DNA from: Candidatus Dependentiae bacterium
Lineage (GTDB): Bacteria > Babelota > Babeliae > Babelales > UASB340
Reading direction: 5' to 3'
Length of the DNA: 11,866 bases
Assembly: GCA_018897535.1 (NCBI GenBank)
Contig: JAHIKO010000064.1
Span: 1-11,866 of the forward strand
Shown here: positions 6,895-11,866 of the stretch, one piece after another
Layout: each line of letters begins with the position of its first letter
How positions within the stretch are numbered: the stretch's first letter is position 1
Notes under the pieces: generated by a model
What the model was told of the DNA's origin: nothing
Databases searched by the model: none
The model's input: the letters and a program-made list of their open reading frames with translations, nothing else
Made by a program: the position numbers and the translations under genes

Positions 6895-7626
6895 TTAATA
6901 ATTAAAATTTATTTTTGGTAAATCAAATGATATTGAATTTTCTGAATTATCAACATCAGTAAAAATTAAATTGTTATTATTCGATACGCTTGGAGCTATT
7001 AAATATTTTGTAATAGTAGCACCTGCTTTAATTACTGTTTCACCGGGTACAATAACATTTTCTTTAAAAAAATTTATTATTTCTTCATCTCTATCTTCTT
7101 TAGATTTTTCAGTACAAGATTTTGCACAAGATCGTCCCAGACATGTAACAGCTAATGGAAGTATAGCATAACCACCCCACATACAGAGACCCTGAATTGC
7201 TTCAAATACTGAAGGATTACTAATTACAAAATGAATAGCAGCTAAAGCGCCAATACTAACAGAACCCAGAGCGCCTAAACAAACAACACCATTACAATAA
7301 CAATTATTAATGTCTTCTGATATTGAATAACCCCCAAGACTATTTAATTCATCTGGTATTTCAATTTCCGAATTTATTAAATAATCAATGAGATTATTAT
7401 TTTCTATTGTAACTTTACGAATATCAAATTGTTCAAATGTTTTTTTCTTTTTTTTGTCTAATCCCTTAAATGTATCTAAAAACTCATTCAATTTAAGTCG
7501 TTCAAATTCAACCTTAATACCTGTATTTTCCATTTCCGGATCATTTACACGATAACTCATTGAAGATGCTTGGTTTGAAAATAAACTTAAACTTAATGCA
7601 AAAATTATTTTTGATAAATATTTCAC
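6895..7626 (-). CDS. Paralogue C of a three-copy exported membrane protein family
   Basis: A 243-residue protein beginning with GTG, with AAAAGG (7633-7638) six bases upstream. Signal peptide at 1-22 (KIIFALSLSLFSNQASS). It carries the N-terminal family region (GIKVEFERLKLNEFLDTFKG, IRKVTIENNN, DYLINSEIEIPDEL), a Cys cluster (C109, C111, C116), hydrophobic segments at about 112-136 and 143-165, further cysteines (C162, C167, C171), SKEDRDE at 175-181, and the C-terminal region (VIVPGETVIKAGATITKY, LIFTDVDN, SISFDL). It lacks the acidic tail seen in A and B and the Cys after the TKY element. First gene of a two-gene unit with paralogue B; a TATACT sequence at 7662-7657 on the minus strand may be its -10 box, with no good -35. 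Function unknown. Confidence 0.8.
   Translation of the reverse strand: MKYLSKIIFALSLSLFSNQASSMSYRVNDPEMENTGIKVEFERLKLNEFLDTFKGLDKKKKKTFEQFDIRKVTIENNNLIDYLINSEIEIPDELNSLGGYSISEDINNCYCNGVVCLGALGSVSIGALAAIHFVISNPSVFEAIQGLCMWGGYAILPLAVTCLGRSCAKSCTEKSKEDRDEEIINFFKENVIVPGETVIKAGATITKYLIAPSVSNNNNLIFTDVDNSENSISFDLPKINFNY
7586..7619 (-). repeat. 34-bp direct repeat, copy 2 (signal-peptide region of paralogue C)
   Basis: Identical over 34 bases to 6836-6869 and in the same orientation, 750 bp away. See copy 1. Confidence 0.8.
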
Positions 7627-7694
7627 TCGAATCCTTTTATTATTATTAAATTAGAAAGTATAAATAAAAACTGATGCTAAATTCACAACGCCGA

Positions 7695-7726
7695 TTTTAT
7701 ATAAATAAAATTTTATGTAAATAAAA
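7695..7726. repeat. Tandem 16-bp repeat in the divergent promoter region
   Basis: TTTTATATAAATAAAA (7695-7710) is followed directly by TTTTATGTAAATAAAA (7711-7726), one mismatch in 16. The second unit contains the 14-mer also present upstream of paralogue A (6021-6034). The repeat lies about 70-100 nt upstream of paralogue C and about 140-170 nt upstream of the divergent glycosidase-like gene, so it could serve either. Confidence 0.5.
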
Positions 7727-7782
7727 ATTAATAGTCACAAAACAAGTTAACTATAATTTTCTTAAACCTATTATTAAAAATC

Positions 7783-7812
7783 TTGACTATTAGAATATTT
7801 TTAAAATATTAT
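7783..7812 (+). promoter_or_regulatory. Candidate sigma-70 promoter for the glycosidase-like gene
   Basis: TTGACT (7783-7788) and TATTAT (7807-7812) each match five of six consensus bases with an 18-bp spacer. A start near 7819 gives a leader of about 45 nt before the ATG at 7865. It is the best promoter match I found in the window. Confidence 0.5.
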
Positions 7813-7813
7813 A

Positions 7814-7842
7814 TTAATGTAAATAGAAAATATTTACGTTAA
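7814..7842 (+). promoter_or_regulatory. 12-bp hairpin at the start of the glycosidase-like leader
   Basis: TTAATGTAAATA (7814-7825) pairs with TATTTACGTTAA (7831-7842) over a GAAAA loop, with one G-U wobble. It begins right after the candidate -10 box and ends 12 nt before the G-rich ribosome binding site (AGGGGG, 7855-7860). It could be an operator at the transcription start or a 5' stem that protects the mRNA. Confidence 0.4.
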
Positions 7843-7864
7843 TTAGGGTGGGCTAGGGGGAGTC

Positions 7865-9847
7865 ATGAAAAAGATAAAAATCTTATCGATATTATTTGTA
7901 TTTACTATTGTTTTAAATCTTAACAGCATAAACAAAAAAATAATTTTTCTGGATACAAATAACTTAGAAAGCTACAAATATCACAACTTTTTTGAACTTG
8001 CAAAAACTGCAAATTTTAAAATTGATTTTAAATCTTTTGCAGATCTTTTAGATAAACCAATAAAAGATTTAAGTAGTTATGATGGGCTTTTTTTAAATAT
8101 TGGCATTGAATTTTTAAAAGGTATCGCAATCAGATCTGAGCTCTCTATAAAATTTTTACAAATTTTAAAAAATTTTGCTGAACAAAAAAATAAGTTAATT
8201 GGATTATTTTTAACCCCAATAATAAACAATAATATACATAATAAAACTTTATTGTATGCACCATTATTTAATTGTTTTGGGGTAAATGTTTCGGCTAACA
8301 ATTTTTATGAAAATAACAACGTAGTAGACATGCAAGAATTTAGATTAATTAATAATTTTTTAAGCGACACACTTGAATCAAAATCGCTTAAATATCAAAC
8401 AACTTTAACGGAGCCCAAAAATACGCTCAAAAACTCGACAATTAAAAATATAAATCTAAAAACAATTACAACTTTACCTATAAACACACAAAGTTTACCT
8501 GAAATAAAATATACTCTGCCATATGGAATTTATTGGAATAAAAACAATAATCATATTTTTATATCAAGTAATTCTTTACTTTCTTTTTCAGGAATTACTG
8601 AAAATTTTCATATCTGTCCTATGGATTTTAATTTAAGACAAGAAATGCATAAAAAAATATTGGACATGTTAGTAGAGTTACGTGAATTAACAAATACAAA
8701 AACCATAAATTACGAATTAATTAAACAAATAAAATATCCGGAATTACCTAAAAATATTAAAAACATAGGAAGTAAAACTATAAATTTAGAAAAAAGTAAA
8801 AGAAAAATTATCGCATGGACAGATATAAATGTTTTTGAAAAAAGTGATAAAAAATATGTCGAACAACAAGATAAATTAATAAATTATATTTTAAAAACTT
8901 CGCCTAGAATGGACCTATGGATAACTCTTAATCCAAATATGTATTTTAGCCCAATAGCCAAAAAGAAAAATAATTTAAATATTTATATAAATTCAATAAA
9001 AAAATTTACAAAAAAATTAAGTATTCTGGCCAAAAAGTTAAATCTTAAAACACCTAATATTTTAATAGGCTTTGAAATAGCAAATAATTTGTATGCCCCG
9101 GATTTGCCAAAAAATAAACCGATAGATATTTACGGTAATGAATATTACGATATTCCAAGCCCAATAGAATTTAGTTTTTGGAATAATGAAATTATAAAAA
9201 CATTAAATTTATTCTTAAAAGAGTGGAGTAAGCCTGAAATTAATAATAATATAAAAATTTCAGGTGTTGTAATTGATCTTGAAATGTACTGTCGCAGAAC
9301 ATCAAGCAATTTTTTAGATACAATGTGTTTTAATAATTTAAATATTAAAAAGTTTGGCAAAAACAGTTTAAAAGAATTAATTGATTCAAAAAATATAAAT
9401 AATTACTTTAAGTTTTTAAAATCACAAGCGGAAAATATAGCTATAAAAATAAAAAATAATATTAATAAAAACATCAAGAATGCCACAATTGCTTGTTACG
9501 CTCCAAATATTTCAACCGACTGGTTTTATCTTGGATTTTACAAAGGCTTAAGTTCAAAAGAAAAAAATATTAAACTTTTAACTTTTAATTCTGAATCCGA
9601 ATCGCTTCAAAATTGGCTTTTAAACAAAGATATTTTTCTAGAACACTTATCGGTGCTCATGTTATCTAAAATTAAAACAAGTGACGATTTTGGATTATTA
9701 AACGAAATTTCTAAACACAATCACGGGGTTTGGTTAAACAAATTTTCAAGATTTGCAGAAACTTTAGATCCAAACAACTTGGAACAATCGCAAATGAATT
9801 TAAAAGATAGATTGGAATTTTTTAAAATAATTAAAACGTATAATTAG
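7865..9847 (+). CDS. Large exported protein resembling glycoside-hydrolase-like TIM-barrel proteins
   Basis: A 660-residue protein with ATG start and AGGGGG (7855-7860) four bases upstream. Signal peptide at 1-22 (ILSILFVFTIVLNLNS). Residues 25-120 alternate strands and helices with a Rossmann/GATase-like flavour (KKIIFLDTN, YDGLFLNIG, KLIGLFLTPI). From about residue 313 a barrel-like series begins: KIIAWTDINVF, MDLWITLNPNMYF, NILIGFEIAN (E404), then GVVIDLEMY with D471 and E473. Short strands ending in acidic residues in this order are typical of TIM-barrel glycosidases, and GVVIDLEMY looks like an active-site strand; E404 and E473 would be candidate catalytic acids. The last 110 residues continue the barrel. 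I cannot name a GH family and the substrate is unknown. Codon use is extreme in Lys, Asn and Ile. It is divergent from the paralogue cluster and ends 109 nt before trxA. Confidence 0.7.
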   Translation: MKKIKILSILFVFTIVLNLNSINKKIIFLDTNNLESYKYHNFFELAKTANFKIDFKSFADLLDKPIKDLSSYDGLFLNIGIEFLKGIAIRSELSIKFLQILKNFAEQKNKLIGLFLTPIINNNIHNKTLLYAPLFNCFGVNVSANNFYENNNVVDMQEFRLINNFLSDTLESKSLKYQTTLTEPKNTLKNSTIKNINLKTITTLPINTQSLPEIKYTLPYGIYWNKNNNHIFISSNSLLSFSGITENFHICPMDFNLRQEMHKKILDMLVELRELTNTKTINYELIKQIKYPELPKNIKNIGSKTINLEKSKRKIIAWTDINVFEKSDKKYVEQQDKLINYILKTSPRMDLWITLNPNMYFSPIAKKKNNLNIYINSIKKFTKKLSILAKKLNLKTPNILIGFEIANNLYAPDLPKNKPIDIYGNEYYDIPSPIEFSFWNNEIIKTLNLFLKEWSKPEINNNIKISGVVIDLEMYCRRTSSNFLDTMCFNNLNIKKFGKNSLKELIDSKNINNYFKFLKSQAENIAIKIKNNINKNIKNATIACYAPNISTDWFYLGFYKGLSSKEKNIKLLTFNSESESLQNWLLNKDIFLEHLSVLMLSKIKTSDDFGLLNEISKHNHGVWLNKFSRFAETLDPNNLEQSQMNLKDRLEFFKIIKTYN

Positions 9848-9899
9848 ACAAAATATAATATATTGCTAAATTTAATTTTATCTGTTTTTATAAAAAGAT

Positions 9900-9915
9900 A
9901 CCGAACTTTTTCGGT
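9900..9915. promoter_or_regulatory. Short inverted repeat upstream of trxA
   Basis: ACCGAA and TTCGGT form a 6-bp perfect stem over a CTTT loop. The stem is not followed by T residues, so it is a poor terminator for the gene upstream. It lies where a -35 element would be if TATATT (9930-9935) is the -10 box of trxA, so it could be an operator. Weak. Confidence 0.25.
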
Positions 9916-9956
9916 GATTGTATGGGGACTATATTTAGTGATATTAGGAGTAAAAA

Positions 9957-10280
9957 ATGGCAGTTACCGTTTTAACATCTCAAAACTATGATACAGTAAT
10001 AACAAATTCAACTAAGCCTGTTGTAATAGATGTTTTTGCAGTTTGGTGTGGGCCTTGTCAATATATGGCGCCAATATTTGAAGAATTATCAAAAGAATTA
10101 AGCGATAAATACACTTTTGCAAAAGTAAATATTGATGAAGAACGTGAATTAAGTATTAAATTTAATGTTTCATCAATTCCTACATTTATTTTTATAAAAA
10201 ATAACAAAATTGTAGGTCGCGAACTTGGTTTCATGGAAAAAGAAACTTTACACAAAAAAATTGAAGAATATTTAAAGTAA
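9957..10280 (+). CDS. trxA: Thioredoxin
   Basis: A 107-residue protein of standard thioredoxin length, cytoplasmic, with no signal peptide. The redox motif WCGPC occupies residues 30-34 (C31 and C34 form the dithiol). The buried Asp before it (D25), the cis-proline loop SIPTF (P75) and the Gly-containing loop after the last strands (GRELGF) are all in place. It reduces protein disulfides with electrons normally supplied by thioredoxin reductase, which is not in this window. AGGAG (9946-9950) lies six bases before the ATG. It appears to be a single-gene unit, closed by a hairpin terminator directly after the stop. Given the many Cys-containing exported proteins nearby a link to disulfide handling is conceivable, but this protein is cytoplasmic. 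Confidence 0.97.
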   Translation: MAVTVLTSQNYDTVITNSTKPVVIDVFAVWCGPCQYMAPIFEELSKELSDKYTFAKVNIDEERELSIKFNVSSIPTFIFIKNNKIVGRELGFMEKETLHKKIEEYLK

Positions 10281-10287
10281 AGATTTT

Positions 10288-10319
10288 AAAAACCCCGATT
10301 ATAATTTATCGGGTTTTTT
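10288..10319. terminator. Bidirectional intrinsic terminator between trxA and the C39-like gene
   Basis: CCCGAT (10294-10299) pairs with ATCGGG (10308-10313) over an 8-nt loop. The stem is flanked by an A-run on the left (10288-10292) and TTTTTT on the right (10314-10319), so it has a T-tract on both strands. It begins 8 nt after the trxA stop and could also stop transcripts coming from the convergent C39-like gene. Confidence 0.85.
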
Positions 10320-10327
10320 AATTTGAA

Positions 10328-10420
10328 ACCAACTCGCCCAGCGCTGACCCAGCCTTCGCATAAAGCTACGGCGGACAGGCGCACAGGGCTACAGTAAAAT
10401 CGCCCGCTTGCGCAGGCTCA
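10328..10420. repeat. GC-rich intergenic island with imperfect inverted ends
   Basis: By hand count about 60-65% G+C over some 86 bases, against roughly a quarter in the flanks. AGCCTTCGCA (10351-10360) and TGCGCAGGCT (10409-10418) are inverted repeats with one mismatch in ten; inside, GGCG (10378-10381) can pair with CGCC (10401-10404). There is no tRNA cloverleaf and no SRP RNA core motif on either strand. The wording around CTTCGCATAAAGCTACGGCG resembles dispersed GC-rich palindromic repeats I associate with several uncultured bacterial lineages, from memory and unverified. Alternatives are a structured small RNA or a recombination scar. Confidence 0.5.
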
Positions 10421-10451
10421 AAAAACTAAATTTAATATCATAATAGTTAAA

Positions 10452-11585
10452 TCAGGACTCAGCAACTGCTGAATTATTACTGTAACTTTTTCCTAAAAAT
10501 CTTGGAACTATCACATATGCTAGGCGACGCGAAGTTTCCCAAGCAGATTTAAAATCTTTTAATCTATAAGCCCTTAACATTTTTCTTTCAACTGCAAAAG
10601 CAGGATCTAAACAAAGAAAAGCTTTTTTAGAATTATCCCAACCAACAACTACTATAAAGTGTCCATTATCATAAGATTTAAAAGCACCTCGCATTTTACC
10701 GCGAACACTTACTGCCACCGGAATTTTTCTAACAAGATAACTATACAATTCTTTAACACCATTCAAGCGTTGAACTCTGGAAAATAAATTTCCACCGGAT
10801 TCATGAAAAACTTGTGCCATATTCAATGGCCAAGCACCATAAATATCCAAATAACTACCATCGCGAACTTTTTCTGCAAAACGAGCAACATAGTCGGCCA
10901 TATTATTAGTTAATTCTGAAAATATACCTTTTGAAGAATAATAAGAAAGTATCATACTGATAGATGTAGGCGAACATAAATCTTTACGTCTATAATGGTT
11001 TGCACTCCATTGTGATATCCGACGAATTCCTGCAATCATAACCGATGGTAAATTTAAATTTCTTTTATCAGGTAAAAATTTTTTTGCATTACTACAAGAT
11101 GCATATAAAACTTTTAAATCTTTTATATCTGCACCGGATACAGCTTCAGCTTTAACCCTAAAAGCATTGGCCTTACGGCCTTTTTGCATTTCAAGCCGAA
11201 CATTTTCTACATTCACAAATCTACCGCAAGTGCTTGAATAGGTCTCTTGACTAATTTTACCCCAACGGTCAATTTTTACCCAATCGGACCAATGATTATC
11301 GAATTTAACACTAACATAAAAAATAAAATTTCCCGTTTTTGGCCGAAAACCATTCCATGATAAAATTAATTGTGTAAATTTTTTTGTATTCTGAACCCAG
11401 ATAAAAGAATTTTTATCATTATTTTCAACTAAATCCAAAGCCTTTACGTAATTATAAGAAAATATATTATCGTCTTTATATTTAATAATATTATGACTAT
11501 TTTTTTGGTTTAAAATATGACAATTTAAATTGAATAAAAAAGTTATAGATATAAATAATATTAATAATTTGCCAAAAGACTTCAT
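10452..11585 (-). CDS. Exported C39-like (papain-fold) cysteine peptidase
   Basis: I place the start at the ATG at 11585 because AGGGAG (11595-11600) lies nine bases upstream; a TTG six bases earlier would be too close to it. The 377-residue product has a signal peptide (LLILFISITFLFNLN, about 6-22). Residues 60-165 form a beta-rich domain with Trp-containing motifs (LILSWNGF, HWSDWVKIDRWG) of the kind often found ahead of this peptidase domain. The C-terminal domain shows Peptidase_C39_2 features: ISQWS with Q192 for the oxyanion hole, DLCSPTSISMIL with nucleophile C204, GHFIVVVGWD with H309, and LDPAF with D327. It is therefore probably an active peptidase or related cysteine hydrolase outside the cytoplasm; the substrate is unknown. 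It begins 28 nt after the mnmE stop on the same strand, so it is likely read through from mnmE. By eye it is somewhat less AT-rich than the glycosidase-like gene. Confidence 0.85.
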   Translation of the reverse strand: MKSFGKLLILFISITFLFNLNCHILNQKNSHNIIKYKDDNIFSYNYVKALDLVENNDKNSFIWVQNTKKFTQLILSWNGFRPKTGNFIFYVSVKFDNHWSDWVKIDRWGKISQETYSSTCGRFVNVENVRLEMQKGRKANAFRVKAEAVSGADIKDLKVLYASCSNAKKFLPDKRNLNLPSVMIAGIRRISQWSANHYRRKDLCSPTSISMILSYYSSKGIFSELTNNMADYVARFAEKVRDGSYLDIYGAWPLNMAQVFHESGGNLFSRVQRLNGVKELYSYLVRKIPVAVSVRGKMRGAFKSYDNGHFIVVVGWDNSKKAFLCLDPAFAVERKMLRAYRLKDFKSAWETSRRLAYVIVPRFLGKSYSNNSAVAES

Positions 11586-11613
11586 CCCCAAAAACTCCCT
11601 TTTTATAAAAAAT

Positions 11614-11866
11614 TTATTTACCTATACAAAAGTCTTTGAATATCTTATCAAGTAATTTTTCATTAACATTACGCCCCGTTAATTCTAGTATTTTTTCAAG
11701 CATATGTCTTATATGATGTGAAATAATTTCATATTCAAAATTTTCAATTAAATTACTTTTTATAAAATCAAAACCCTGAATAAGCTCTATAATTAGATTA
11801 AATTGGCGTTTATTAAGTAGGAATGGTGAATCCAAATTGGCAAAAAGTTTTTGTATTTTATTTTCA
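11614..11866 (-). CDS. mnmE: tRNA uridine-5-carboxymethylaminomethyl(34) synthesis GTPase MnmE, C-terminal end only
   Basis: The frame is open to the right edge, so only the last 83 residues are seen; a TTG at 11835 is internal, because the frame continues upstream (ENKIQKLFAN). The end of the protein, KIFKDFCIGK, is the diagnostic C-terminus of MnmE, whose conserved FCIGK cysteine is required for tRNA modification in characterised homologues. Preceding helices (IISHHIRHMLEKILELTGRN) fit the C-terminal helical domain, with the usual LTGR..NE.LL.KIF.. wording. The G domain is outside the window. MnmE works with MnmG to modify uridine 34 of certain tRNAs. The neighbour 28 nt downstream, the C39-like gene, is functionally unrelated. 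Confidence 0.93.
   Translation of the reverse strand, partial: ENKIQKLFANLDSPFLLNKRQFNLIIELIQGFDFIKSNLIENFEYEIISHHIRHMLEKILELTGRNVNEKLLDKIFKDFCIGK

Noticed and set aside
9900..9915. Intrinsic terminator of the glycosidase-like gene
   Set aside because: The 6-bp stem is not followed by T residues, so it is listed only as a weak possible operator.
10328..10420. tRNA or SRP RNA in the GC-rich island
   Set aside because: No cloverleaf, T-loop GTTCRA-type segment or SRP core motif could be found on either strand.
11517..11530. Lipobox in the C39-like protein (Cys after NLN)
   Set aside because: The position three before the Cys is Asn rather than Leu and there is no Ala/Gly/Ser before the Cys; an ordinary signal peptide fits better.
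11586..11591. TTG start for the C39-like gene
   Set aside because: Only three bases separate it from the AGGGAG site; the ATG six bases later has normal spacing.
1..11866. CRISPR array, insertion sequence, toxin-antitoxin pair or phage-defence system
   Set aside because: No regular repeat-spacer pattern, transposase, or paired toxin and antitoxin genes are present; the zeta-like kinase at the left edge has no visible antitoxin partner and its N-terminus is missing.

Overview
The window is very AT-rich (roughly three quarters A+T by eye). It uses the standard bacterial code, with TGG for Trp and ATG/GTG starts preceded by AGGAG-like or G-run ribosome binding sites. I count twelve protein genes, two of them cut by the window edges. 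Nine of the twelve begin with a Sec-type signal sequence. A secreted DUF2608-type HAD protein, a secreted C39-like cysteine peptidase, lineage-restricted secreted paralogues, low GC and a nearby mnmE together suggest a host-dependent bacterium of the Candidatus Dependentiae (TM6) kind. This is inference; another AT-rich intracellular lineage is possible.

Layout. (1) 2-1502, plus strand: the C-terminal part of a P-loop small-molecule kinase-like protein (chloramphenicol phosphotransferase/zeta-toxin type), coupled to an exported HAD phosphatase-like protein of the DUF2608 kind. (2) 1517-2758, minus strand: an exported 413-residue protein of unknown family with faint protein-kinase-like landmarks. 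(3) 2759-3188: a 430-bp gap with an AT-rich hairpin, a plausible promoter and a very small doubtful ORF. (4) 3189-5012, plus strand: a two-gene unit of an exported M48-like zinc metalloprotease and a small exported protein. It ends at a long inverted repeat facing the next, convergent genes. (5) 5109-7626, minus strand: three diverged tandem paralogues of an unrecognised family, each with a signal peptide, an N-terminal beta-like region, two hydrophobic segments, a conserved SK..RDE motif and a C-terminal beta-like region. The upstream two form one unit that ends at a strong intrinsic terminator; the third has its own leader. (6) 7865-9847, plus strand: a large exported protein resembling glycoside-hydrolase-like TIM-barrel proteins, transcribed divergently from the paralogues. 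(7) 9957-10280, plus strand: thioredoxin, followed by a bidirectional terminator. (8) 10328-10420: a short GC-rich intergenic island. (9) 10452-11866, minus strand: an exported C39-like papain-fold protein just downstream of the 3' end of mnmE.

How the genes may work together. Thioredoxin and MnmE are housekeeping functions. Most of the rest looks like an exported set: a metalloprotease, a cysteine-peptidase-like protein, a glycosidase-like protein, a phosphatase-like protein and several proteins of unknown role. This would fit envelope remodelling or host interaction, but nothing in the sequence assigns a target. I found no defence system, CRISPR array, insertion sequence, tRNA or rRNA. The items most deserving follow-up are the three-paralogue family with its shared upstream motif, the M48-like protein, the possible exported kinase-like protein and the GC-rich island.
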